From: an uncultured Holophagaceae bacterium | Lineage (GTDB): Bacteria; Acidobacteriota; Holophagae; Holophagales; Holophagaceae | NCBI GenBank assembly: GCA_903843705.1 | Contig: CAIMQW010000168.1 | Location: 1 to 57,739, forward strand | Reading direction: 5' to 3' | DNA length: 57,739 nucleotides | In this document: positions 50,610 to 57,739 of the stretch, piece after piece | Numbering within the stretch: position 1 is the first letter of the stretch | How the letters are laid out: every line of letters starts with the position of its first letter | Notes under the pieces: generated by a model | What the model was told of the DNA's origin: nothing | Database searches by the model: none | Seen by the model: the letters and a program-made list of their open reading frames with translations, nothing else | Program-made: the position numbers and the translations under genes

Positions 50610-52388
50610 ATGCGCCACCTGCTGCTGTTCCTGTGCCTCCCCCTGCTCGCGCAGACGCCGCACTTCACCGCTCAGGACGCGCTCCGCGCGGAGTGGGCTC
50701 GGCAGCCTCTGGTGGTCACGGAGGCTCAGCGAGCCGCTCTGCTCCCCGCGGATCGCGCCCGGCTGGAACTGGCGCTGCGGCGCATCGGGGCGCCGGGGGC
50801 GCCGGCCCTCCTGCCGCCGGAGCTCGACCTGCCAACCGAGGCCCTCTGGCTGGCGAAGGCCATGGCCGCCAATACGCCCCGGGAGCGCTTCGATGCCCTC
50901 TTCTTCCTGAACCGCCTCAAGAGCTCCCAGGCACTGACGGCCCTGGCGGGTTTGACTTCTGCTGAGGCTGCCACGTGGCCCAGGCACCTGCACCTGGAGG
51001 CGGGCATCGCCACGGCGCGGATCGCGGGCGGCACTGTGCCCCAGGGACTGCCGGTCTTCCTCGCCGCCCTCCGGAAAGCCGGCAAGGTGGATCCCGTTCG
51101 GGCCCAGGCGGCTCGGTTGCGGCTGGTGATGGCAGGCAAGGAACAGGCCCTGCTGCCGCCGGTGCCCGCGACGCCCGGCAGCCTTCTGGCCCTGCTGGAT
51201 GCCTGGAACCGTGCGCCCTGGGAGCAGCGCCGTGAAGCGGCCCTCCAGAACTTCTCCGCCCTGACGCCGACTTCCGGCCTCTGGGCCCGCCTTGGGTTGC
51301 AGGCACCCACGCCCTCTACCTTGAGCGCCGCCTGTGTGGGCATTCTGTCCCGGCTGGCGGAGGGACTGCCCAAGGCCGCCGCCGCCGAGGCCTTCCCCTC
51401 CGGTGGCGCCCCCTGGCCCTGCGCCCAGGATCCCCTGAGCCTCTGGTATGGCTTCCAGGGGCTGGCCAAGGCGATTGTTCCCCTGCCCGCGCTGCGGGAT
51501 GCCATCCGCCTTGATCCGCCCTTCGGCGTCACGCGCCCCGACCTGCAGGGGGTCCTGCTGCCCGCCCTCCGGAAGCAGGATGCCGCCGCTGCCGATGTCC
51601 TCCGGACCAAGCTCCTGGAAGGTACTGATCCTATCGCCCGCGCCGCCGCCATCGAGGATCTGCCCACCGTCCCTGCAGACCTCGAAGTACTCACCCGGCG
51701 TGCCTGGGCGGATGAGCCCCTGGACTCCCAGCAGGTGCTCATCCAGAGCTACGCCCGCTGGCAGCTAGCGCTTGCGGACCAGCAGGCCCAGCTGCGGCCC
51801 TGGCTCCAGCACCCGGACTGGGCCTGCCGCCTGGAGGCCTACCGGGCACTGGCGAAGCTGGAGCCCACAGCGCCCTGGCCTGCGGCCCCGCCCCCCAGCC
51901 CGGTCGATCAGGCGCTCCTGGCGGAAGCCGAGCAGTTGGTGACAAAGGGCCGGCCCGTGCGCCTTCGCATCACCTTCAGCGGCCCGCGGCAGGTGACCCT
52001 GAAACTCGACCCCGCGCTGGCCCCCCTGAACGTCGCCAACCTGGTGCTGCTGGCGCGGAAGCGCTACTTCGACGGCCGCCGGGTGCCGCGCGTGGTGCCG
52101 GACTTCGTGGTGCAGATGGGATCGCCCTGCGACACCATGGACGGTGGCCCCGGTTACACGGTGCGCTGCGAGGACAGCCTGACCTGGTATGGCCCCGGCA
52201 GCGTGGGCATGGCCCTCTCGGGCAAGGACACCGGCGGCAGCCAGTTCTTCATCACCACCAACGCCACCCCGCACCTGACGGGCAGGTACACGCGAGTGGG
52301 TGAGCTGGAGCAGCCGGACCGGGCCCTGAAGCTCCTGGATGCCCTGGAGCTGGGCGCGCAGATCGTCTCCATCCGCGTGCTGCCGTGA
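50610..52388 (+). CDS. Large exported cyclophilin-type peptidyl-prolyl isomerase
   Basis: The 592-aa protein has a signal peptide (about 1-14, ending LLAQT). About 400 alanine/leucine-rich helical residues follow, which look like HEAT-type repeats. The C-terminal cyclophilin domain (about 445-592) contains RRVPRVVPDFVVQMGSPC, GPGSVGMALSGKDTGGSQFF, TTNATPHLTGRYTRVGEL and a closing strand. The Gln-Phe-Phe part of the active site is present. Its stop overlaps the start of the second Wzi-like gene (GTGA), so it may fold that outer-membrane protein. Confidence 0.87.
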   Translation: MRHLLLFLCLPLLAQTPHFTAQDALRAEWARQPLVVTEAQRAALLPADRARLELALRRIGAPGAPALLPPELDLPTEALWLAKAMAANTPRERFDALFFLNRLKSSQALTALAGLTSAEAATWPRHLHLEAGIATARIAGGTVPQGLPVFLAALRKAGKVDPVRAQAARLRLVMAGKEQALLPPVPATPGSLLALLDAWNRAPWEQRREAALQNFSALTPTSGLWARLGLQAPTPSTLSAACVGILSRLAEGLPKAAAAEAFPSGGAPWPCAQDPLSLWYGFQGLAKAIVPLPALRDAIRLDPPFGVTRPDLQGVLLPALRKQDAAAADVLRTKLLEGTDPIARAAAIEDLPTVPADLEVLTRRAWADEPLDSQQVLIQSYARWQLALADQQAQLRPWLQHPDWACRLEAYRALAKLEPTAPWPAAPPPSPVDQALLAEAEQLVTKGRPVRLRITFSGPRQVTLKLDPALAPLNVANLVLLARKRYFDGRRVPRVVPDFVVQMGSPCDTMDGGPGYTVRCEDSLTWYGPGSVGMALSGKDTGGSQFFITTNATPHLTGRYTRVGELEQPDRALKLLDALELGAQIVSIRVLP

Positions 52389-53683
52389 CCAGGGCCTGCC
52401 TCCGGGCCGCCCTGCCCTGCCTGCTCAGCCTCGCCGCCCAGGCCCAGGCGCCGCTCCTGCAGGATGGCGCCGCGGCGCTGCGACAGGCCCGGCTGGACTG
52501 GGCCCTGGGGCAGACGCCGCTGGAGCCCTCGTCGCTGCCCTCCTTCGAGGTGGGCTGGGGCGGCGCAGACAGCGGCGGTGCCTACGCCCCCCTGGTTGGT
52601 GGCGAGGGTCTGGGTCATGGCACCCGCGGCTGGGGCCTGGGCCTGCAGGGACGCTACAGCACGGGTGGCTGGGGCTTCGCAGCGACGGTGCTGGGACTCC
52701 GGGACCAGGGCCGCACCACGGGCGTCCTGCAGCGCGCCCTCGTGGGCTTCCAGTTCAACTCCGGCGGGCGAATCACCCTGGAGCAGTCCCCCCTCGCCTG
52801 GGGCACCGGTCTCAACGGCGGAACGCTCGCGGGCGACGCGTCCCGCCCCTTTTCCCGGCTGACCCTGGCCTTCGCCCCTCTGGAGCTGTACCGGACGCTG
52901 TGGCGCCTGGAGGCCTTCGAGGGCCGCCTGGAGCGCACGCCAGCCGTGCCCGAGTGGAGCCTGGACCGCCCGGCGCGGCTGGCAGCCCAGGCCGCGGGAC
53001 TCGGCCTGCAGCGGCCCACCATGGGGGGCGCCTTGCTGCGGGTTGGTTTCGACACAGACTTCGAGGTCAGCCTCGGAACCCTGACGCTGAGCGGAGGCCA
53101 GGATGCGGCGGGTCGGACCGCGGCGCAGCAGAGCAACCTGAGCCAGTCCCTGGCGGAGCTGCGCCTGCGCCTGCCCTGGCTGGCCCGCCTCGCCGGAGCC
53201 CGGGGCGCCTCGGTCACCGCCAGCCGGGTGGGGACCCACAGTGAGGGCACCCACAGCCTGGTGCCCGCCCGGGATCAGGGGGGCCTGCAGGTGGTCTGGG
53301 ACCGCTGGGACCTGGGCCTGGAATACGCCGGCGCCGCGCCCCACGCGCCCTTCTCCGCGCCGCAGCCGACCTACCTGGCCGGCTTCTCCACCCGGGGCGA
53401 CGCCCTGGGCGCTGCCTTCGGGGACGCCACCATCACACGCACCGTGGCCCTGGGCCTGCCGCTCTTCCTGGAGGGTCGGGGCCGGCTCCAGGCCGTGCGC
53501 ACCACGGCCCAACGGGACGACCCTGCCGGCCCCGGCGGCTGGTTCCTGCAGGGCGACACCCAGTGGCGGACTCCCACCGGTCGCCTGGGAGCGTCCGTGG
53601 CTTCCCGGCGCAATGAGCTTCCGGGCGCCCTCCCACGCTGGGGCTGGAGCTGCAGCATCTTCCATGCCTTCCGGGTGTTCTGA
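52385..53683 (+). CDS. Wzi-like outer membrane beta-barrel protein 2
   Basis: The 432-aa protein starts at GTG 52385, overlapping the isomerase stop. A signal peptide ends near AAQAQA. The region EQSPLAWGTGLNGGTLAGDA, then SRPFSRLTLAFAP, parallels the Wzi-like protein at 42.6 kb, and WDRWDLGLEYAG matches its FDRWDLGIELAD. Alternating strands ending in IFHAFRVF, with a C-terminal Phe, fit an outer-membrane barrel. The two proteins are probably paralogues that handle surface polysaccharide. Confidence 0.66.
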   Translation: MTRACLRAALPCLLSLAAQAQAPLLQDGAAALRQARLDWALGQTPLEPSSLPSFEVGWGGADSGGAYAPLVGGEGLGHGTRGWGLGLQGRYSTGGWGFAATVLGLRDQGRTTGVLQRALVGFQFNSGGRITLEQSPLAWGTGLNGGTLAGDASRPFSRLTLAFAPLELYRTLWRLEAFEGRLERTPAVPEWSLDRPARLAAQAAGLGLQRPTMGGALLRVGFDTDFEVSLGTLTLSGGQDAAGRTAAQQSNLSQSLAELRLRLPWLARLAGARGASVTASRVGTHSEGTHSLVPARDQGGLQVVWDRWDLGLEYAGAAPHAPFSAPQPTYLAGFSTRGDALGAAFGDATITRTVALGLPLFLEGRGRLQAVRTTAQRDDPAGPGGWFLQGDTQWRTPTGRLGASVASRRNELPGALPRWGWSCSIFHAFRVF

Positions 53684-53685
53684 CT

Positions 53686-53745
53686 GTCTTGGTTGACTTG
53701 GCGTGGCATCCTCTCGGTATCGGCTGCGCCGATGCCGAGACAGGG
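53686..53745. repeat. Interspersed repeat, copy C, with hairpin
   Basis: CTGTCTTGGTTGACTTGGCG leads to the core CTCGGTATCGGCTGCGCCG (53713-53731), identical to copy B. Here the core extends into a hairpin with 12-bp arms (53713-53724 and 53728-53739) and one G-T wobble. It immediately follows the Wzi-like gene and lacks a T-run. Confidence 0.6.
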
Positions 53746-53807
53746 AATAATTGAGCGGAGAGGGGCATCCCTCTTCATCAGGAAACGCTGAACACCGTGA
53801 GGAAGAT

Positions 53808-54164
53808 ATGAAAACCCGCCTGCTGGCCGTGACCGCCGCCCTGCTGATCCTTGGCTGCAGTGCCCCGAAGGAGACTGTCCCCGCCGCGCCAGTCGAACTC
53901 TTTGTCCCCGGCCTCACCCTGCGACCCGTGGCCGTCAGCCTGGCCAAGGGCGCCACCCAGAGCTTCCAGGTGGAGATCAACTATCCCGAGGGGTCGCGCT
54001 ACCTGCGGCAACCCGTGAGTTGGGTGATTATGGAGCCGGAGGGCGGCACCATCACCCTGGCCGGCCTCTACACCGCCCCGGCCACCGCTGGCACCTTCCA
54101 CGTCCGGGTGACGCGCGAAGACTTCCCGGAGATCGGCGCCACCGCTACGGTGACGGTGAAGTAA
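53808..54164 (+). CDS. Lipoprotein with Ig-like domain
   Basis: The 118-aa protein starts at ATG 53808, with GAGGA about 5 bases upstream. The lipobox LILGC places the modified Cys near residue 17. The remaining 100 residues look like a bacterial Ig-like (Big) domain: VAVSLAKGATQSFQVEI, VSWVIMEPEGGTITLAGLYT and a closing TATVTVK. Its TAA overlaps the pyrD ATG (TAATG), so it is coupled to pyrimidine synthesis, possibly just for expression. Function unknown. Confidence 0.72.
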   Translation: MKTRLLAVTAALLILGCSAPKETVPAAPVELFVPGLTLRPVAVSLAKGATQSFQVEINYPEGSRYLRQPVSWVIMEPEGGTITLAGLYTAPATAGTFHVRVTREDFPEIGATATVTVK

Positions 54165-55180
54165 TGGATCTCTACGGCGCCCTGCGGCCCCTGATCTTCC
54201 GCCTGGATCCGGAGACCGCCCACAACCTGGCCTTCCTGCTGGGCGAGGGGGCCTGCCTCCTGCCCCTGCTGCCGCAAGCGCAGCCCCCGGCCTCCCTGCG
54301 CTGTCAGGCGCTGGGCCTCGACTTCCCCACGCCTCTCGGCCTCGCCGCGGGCCTGGACAAGGGCGCGACGCTGCTTCCCCTCTGGCAGTCCTTGGGCTTT
54401 GGCCACGTGGAGATCGGCACGGTCACGCCCCGGCCCCAGCCAGGCAATCCCAAGCCGCGCCTATTCCGCTTTCCCGAGGCTGGCCTGATCCTCAACCGCA
54501 TGGGCTTCAACAGCGAGGGCGCCGAGGTGGTGGCTGCGCGCCTGAAGCGGCGTCCCGCAGGGCTGGTCGTGGGCGGCAACCTCGGCAAGAACAAGGAGAC
54601 GCCGGAGGCCCAGGCCCTGGATGACTACCGCGCGGCCTACCGCCTCATCGCGCCGGAAGTGGACTACATCGCCCTGAATGTCAGCAGCCCCAACACCCCG
54701 GGACTCCGCAACCTGCAGGCTCCCGAGGCCCTGAAGCCGCTGCTGACGGGCATGCTGGCCCTGCGGCAGGAACTGGGCCTGGAGCGCCAGCCCCTGCTGC
54801 TGAAGCTGGCGCCAGACCTGGCCCCTGAGGACCTGGATGCCATCGTGGAGGTGGCCGTGGCATCGGGCATCTCGGGACTCATCGCCACCAACACCACCCT
54901 CGACCGGGGCGTGGTGCCTGAGCCCCTCCGGGCAAGGGTAGAAGCCCGGGGCGCCGGTGGCCTGAGCGGCGTACCGCTGAAGAAGAAGGCCCGGGAGGTG
55001 CGCCTCCGCATCCTCCAGGCCCTCGACGGCCGCCTGCCCCTGGTGGCCTGCGGCGGCCTCGGCAGCCCCGAGGATGTTCTCACCGCCCTGGCCGACGGCG
55101 CCGCCCTGACCCAGATCTACAGCGCCCTCATCTTCGAAGGCCCCGGCCTCGTGGACCGGATCCACCAAGGCCTCGCCTGA
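54164..55180 (+). CDS. pyrD: Dihydroorotate dehydrogenase, class 2
   Basis: The 338-aa FMN enzyme oxidises dihydroorotate with quinone as acceptor. The N-terminal helix region MDLYGALRPLIFRLDPETAH is the membrane/quinone-binding extension of class 2. FMN and catalytic motifs are FPTPLGLAAGLDKGA, HVEIGTVTPRPQPGNPKPRL, NRMGFNSEGAE, NVSSPNTPGLRNLQ (catalytic Ser), LIATNTTLDR and VACGGLGSPEDVL. With MqnE nearby, menaquinone is the likely electron acceptor. Confidence 0.95.
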   Translation: MDLYGALRPLIFRLDPETAHNLAFLLGEGACLLPLLPQAQPPASLRCQALGLDFPTPLGLAAGLDKGATLLPLWQSLGFGHVEIGTVTPRPQPGNPKPRLFRFPEAGLILNRMGFNSEGAEVVAARLKRRPAGLVVGGNLGKNKETPEAQALDDYRAAYRLIAPEVDYIALNVSSPNTPGLRNLQAPEALKPLLTGMLALRQELGLERQPLLLKLAPDLAPEDLDAIVEVAVASGISGLIATNTTLDRGVVPEPLRARVEARGAGGLSGVPLKKKAREVRLRILQALDGRLPLVACGGLGSPEDVLTALADGAALTQIYSALIFEGPGLVDRIHQGLA

Positions 55181-55206
55181 ACCCAAAAGGCATTAACCAC
55201 ACAGGG

Positions 55207-55349
55207 ATGAAGCCTGGCCTGGAAACGGCGTTAGGCCTTTGCTTTTCATCACCGTCCATCCCTTTTATCCACGTCCGAAATAGCTTTTTTTGACGGGGAT
55301 AAAAGGGATGAAGGGGATAGCAGAAAACAACAGAGAGGCCCGGCTTCAT
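55207..55349. repeat. Nested palindrome downstream of pyrD
   Basis: Outer arms ATGAAGCCTGGCCT (55207-55220) and AGGCCCGGCTTCAT (55336-55349) match with one mismatch. Inner arms CATCCCTTTTATCC (55257-55270) and GGATAAAAGGGATG (55297-55310) are perfectly complementary. The whole 143-bp unit can fold into one long hairpin. It fills most of the 233-bp gap between pyrD and mqnE; no gene is present there. Confidence 0.75.
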
Positions 55350-55413
55350 TACATTCCATTCATCTGTCCCAGGGCTGCGGGAGGGGACGCTACACTGGTC
55401 GGCTGAGGTGAGC

Positions 55414-56541
55414 ATGCTGTCTCTTCACGCCCGGATCCGCGACCCGCGCTTGCTGCCGCTGGCGGAAAAGGTGCTGCGCGGAGAGCGCCTGTCCTTCGAG
55501 GACGGCCTGCTGCTCTATGCGACCACGGACCTCACGGGCGTCGGAGCCATGGCTCACCATGTGCGCCTGCAGCGCCACGACCGCGCCACCTACTACGTCA
55601 AGAGCCGCCGCCTCTCCTACACCAACGTCTGCTACACCCACTGCCAGTTCTGCGCCTTCCAAGCCAAGCCCGGCGACCCCCGGGCCTATTCGCTATCCGC
55701 CGAGGACATCATCCGGGAGTTGGAGAAGCCCGAGAACACTGGCGTCCGCGAGTTGCACATGACCTCGGGCCACAACCCCAAGCTCAAGATCGACTACTTC
55801 GAGGACCTCTTCACCAAGATCAAGGTCCGGTTCCCGGCGATCCACCTCAAGGTCTTCACCATGATCGAGATGGACTACTACGCCCGCATCTCGGGCCTGT
55901 CCACGGACGCCTTCCTGGACCGCTGCATGGCCGCAGGCTTGGAGAGCTGCCCCGGCGGCGGTGCCGAGATCTTCGACGAGGCCCTGCGGGAGCAGATCTG
56001 CATCGGCAAGAAGGACGCCCAGGTGTGGCTGGACACTGCCGCCCTGTGCCACCGCAAGGGCCTACCCACCAACTGCACCATGCTCTACGGGCACATCGAG
56101 GAGGCCCACCACCGGGTGGACCACCTGCTGCGCCTGCGGACGCTCCAGGACCAGTCCCAGGCCGCGGGCTTCCAGGGCTTCCTGGCTTACATCCCCCTGG
56201 CCTACCAGAACGAAGAGAACGAGCTGAGCGCCACCCACGTGATCCACGAGACCACGGGCACCCAGGACCTGCGCGAGATCGCCGTGGCCCGCCTGCTGCT
56301 CGACAACATCCCGCACATAAAGGCCTACTGGGTGATGATTTCGCCGGGCCTAGCTCAGGCCGGGCTCAGCTACGGCGCCGACGACCTGGACGGCACCATC
56401 ATCGCCGAGGAGATCGCCCACCTGGCCGGCGCCAAGACCCCCCAGGGCCTGCCCCAGCCCGAGCTGATCCGCCTCATCGAAGAAGCAGGCTTCCAGGCCC
56501 TCGAGCGCGACAACCTCTACAACGTGTACGAACCGGCCTGA
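55414..56541 (+). CDS. mqnE: Aminofutalosine synthase (radical SAM)
   Basis: The 375-aa protein starts at ATG 55414, with GAGG 5 bases upstream; a GTG two codons earlier is less likely. The radical-SAM cluster motif YTNVCYTHCQFCAF is followed by MTSGHNPKLKIDYFEDLFTK, SCPGGGAEIFDEALREQIC, CTMLYGHIEEAHHRVDHLL and FLAYIPLAYQNEENEL, which fit MqnE rather than MqnC. It forms aminofutalosine in the futalosine route to menaquinone. No other mqn gene is in the window. An isolated location is common for this pathway. Confidence 0.9.
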   Translation: MLSLHARIRDPRLLPLAEKVLRGERLSFEDGLLLYATTDLTGVGAMAHHVRLQRHDRATYYVKSRRLSYTNVCYTHCQFCAFQAKPGDPRAYSLSAEDIIRELEKPENTGVRELHMTSGHNPKLKIDYFEDLFTKIKVRFPAIHLKVFTMIEMDYYARISGLSTDAFLDRCMAAGLESCPGGGAEIFDEALREQICIGKKDAQVWLDTAALCHRKGLPTNCTMLYGHIEEAHHRVDHLLRLRTLQDQSQAAGFQGFLAYIPLAYQNEENELSATHVIHETTGTQDLREIAVARLLLDNIPHIKAYWVMISPGLAQAGLSYGADDLDGTIIAEEIAHLAGAKTPQGLPQPELIRLIEEAGFQALERDNLYNVYEPA

Positions 56542-56550
56542 CCTCGCGCC

Positions 56551-57739
56551 TCAGTCGACTTTCCGCTTTTCATAGGTCTTCAGCGGCTCCAGAGGATAGG
56601 CGTAGCGGCTGCTCCACAGGCGGTCGTGGATGCGGGCGACCTGGGCGGCCAGGGACGCGTCCCGGAAGATCAGCTCCAGGTTCCGCGACTCGGTGAAGTA
56701 GCTCTCCTCCCAGTTGCTTGTACCCAGGGCCAGCACGGCTTCATCCACCACCAGATACTTGCTGTGCACCGTCCGGGAGTAGGGGATGTGGCCTTCTTTC
56801 GCCTCGGGGATGGAGGCCACGCGGACCTCAAGATTGGGGATGAGAGCCAAGGCCTTCAGGTGGGGCAGCGCCCGGCCTCCCAGCACCCAGTCCGAGACCA
56901 GCAGCCGCACTTTGACCCCCCGCACCGCAGCGGCGCGCAGGGCGTCATCCAGCACCGGCCAGTAGCGGTTCGGGCCCGCCAGGGGGGAGTAGGTCAGCAA
57001 CTGCACGCGGACGCTGGTCTTCGCCTGGCCGATCAGCTCCAGCAGAGCCTCGCTGGACGGTCGTAGCGATTTCGGTGTGAGAAAGGGCGGGCTGGCGACC
57101 AGCTCCACGGCGGGCCGCGCCGCAGAGGCGGCCTGGGCCGGGAACACCGGGAGCTTCCCGTCCCCGGCGAAGCGCCAGTCCAGGGCGAAGAGCTCGGCCA
57201 GCCCCGCCACGAGTCGGGAGTCAGACGTCCGCACGCCCAGCTCATGAATCTGCTCCAGGGCGCGCCAGTCGAAGTTCTGGCTGCCCAGGAAGGCCTCGCG
57301 ACCATCCACCACGAAATACTTGGCGTGGAGGATGCCCCTGGAGACCTTTGCCAAGTTGTAGCTGCGGACCTCGGCGCCGGGAATGCGCCGGAGCCGGGCC
57401 ACGGAAGCCGGATCCTGGTCCAGCATCTTCGCGGACAGCAGGAAGCGCACCTTCACCCCCCGGGCCCCCGCATGCTCAAGCTCCGCCAGCACAGGCTCCA
57501 GGGCGCTGCCGGGACGGCTGGTGACGTAGATCTGGGCCGTGTCGAAGCTCGTCTTCGCGCCACGAACCATGGCCACCCAGACATCCTTGGCAAAGGGCAG
57601 CGCCGGGTCCGCCAGGTCGGTCTCCACCGGAATGGACTGCACCAGGGATGTCAGTGGGGCCTGGGCGCCGAGAGAATTGGCGTCGGCGAGGGCGAGCAGC
57701 AGGGGACGGAGGGAAATGGCGTGGCACCCTCTGCGCGGA
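56551..57739 (-). CDS. Phospholipase D-family protein, N-terminus beyond window
   Basis: Two HKD motifs mark the phospholipase D superfamily: ILHAKYFVVDGREAFLGSQN and TVHSKYLVVDEAVLALGTSN. Each is followed by a Phe/Trp-Asp/Glu block, and the two lobes (about 150 residues each) are in tandem. GTG 57642 could be a start, but the frame remains open to the window edge and encodes SLRPLLLALADANSLGAQAP, which looks like a signal peptide. The true start is therefore probably outside. Such exported proteins may be phospholipases, cardiolipin-synthase relatives or nucleases. Confidence 0.82.
   Translation of the reverse strand, partial: PRRGCHAISLRPLLLALADANSLGAQAPLTSLVQSIPVETDLADPALPFAKDVWVAMVRGAKTSFDTAQIYVTSRPGSALEPVLAELEHAGARGVKVRFLLSAKMLDQDPASVARLRRIPGAEVRSYNLAKVSRGILHAKYFVVDGREAFLGSQNFDWRALEQIHELGVRTSDSRLVAGLAELFALDWRFAGDGKLPVFPAQAASAARPAVELVASPPFLTPKSLRPSSEALLELIGQAKTSVRVQLLTYSPLAGPNRYWPVLDDALRAAAVRGVKVRLLVSDWVLGGRALPHLKALALIPNLEVRVASIPEAKEGHIPYSRTVHSKYLVVDEAVLALGTSNWEESYFTESRNLELIFRDASLAAQVARIHDRLWSSRYAYPLEPLKTYEKRKVD

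Overview
The window reads as a high-GC, Gram-negative chromosome segment. A relative of Geothrix or Holophaga (Acidobacteriota, class Holophagae) is my best inference, not something the sequence proves. The clues are the futalosine-pathway menaquinone enzyme MqnE, the tightly packed gene order with many 1-4 bp overlaps, the outer-membrane and LPS/O-antigen functions, the NosL cluster and families of intergenic palindromic repeats. No rRNA, tRNA or CRISPR array was seen.

Left edge (1-5.75 kb): a minus-strand operon encodes three successive tyrosine recombinases (433, 585 and 638 aa), a 134-aa coiled-coil protein and the start of a fifth protein cut by the window edge. It looks like one end of a Tn554-like or gamma-mobile-trio-like element. 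Its cargo, if any, lies to the left. An AT-rich stretch separates it from the resident OmpA-family gene, which carries a perfect CRP-type palindrome in its leader.

7.3-33.5 kb, metabolism, export and signalling: biotin carboxylase plus biotin carrier; a small lipoprotein; coaBC; rpoZ with clear promoter and terminator; a TetR-HlyD-ATPase-ATPase-permease-permease exporter resembling CecR/YbhGFSR, with a palindrome over its promoter; a chemoreceptor; a LigB-type dioxygenase; pdxJ joined to a DUF4388 protein and a HAMP-CheZ protein; a fumarylacetoacetase-family hydrolase; XerC; acyl-CoA ligase; an FKBP lipoprotein; a convergent NarX/NarL-type histidine kinase and regulator pair; and a five-gene NosL/ABC-transporter cluster probably serving copper or metalloprotein maturation.

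33.7-42.5 kb: a minus-strand tetrapyrrole run in transcription order aroC, hemA, hemC, hemD, hemB, hemL, hemE, hemN. It covers glutamyl-tRNA to protoporphyrinogen IX. Palindromic repeats sit in the hemB/hemL and hemL/hemE gaps.

42.6-53.7 kb: a surface-polysaccharide region with two paralogous Wzi-like outer-membrane proteins, two GT2 glycosyltransferases, a GT9 heptosyltransferase-like enzyme and the dTDP-rhamnose genes (order A, C, D, B). A large cyclophilin-domain protein is embedded here. The right edge holds an Ig-like lipoprotein, pyrD, a nested palindrome, mqnE and a phospholipase-D-family protein that runs off the window.

Gene starts were chosen from Shine-Dalgarno position and operon overlaps. 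Functions rest on motifs read by eye. No database search was run.
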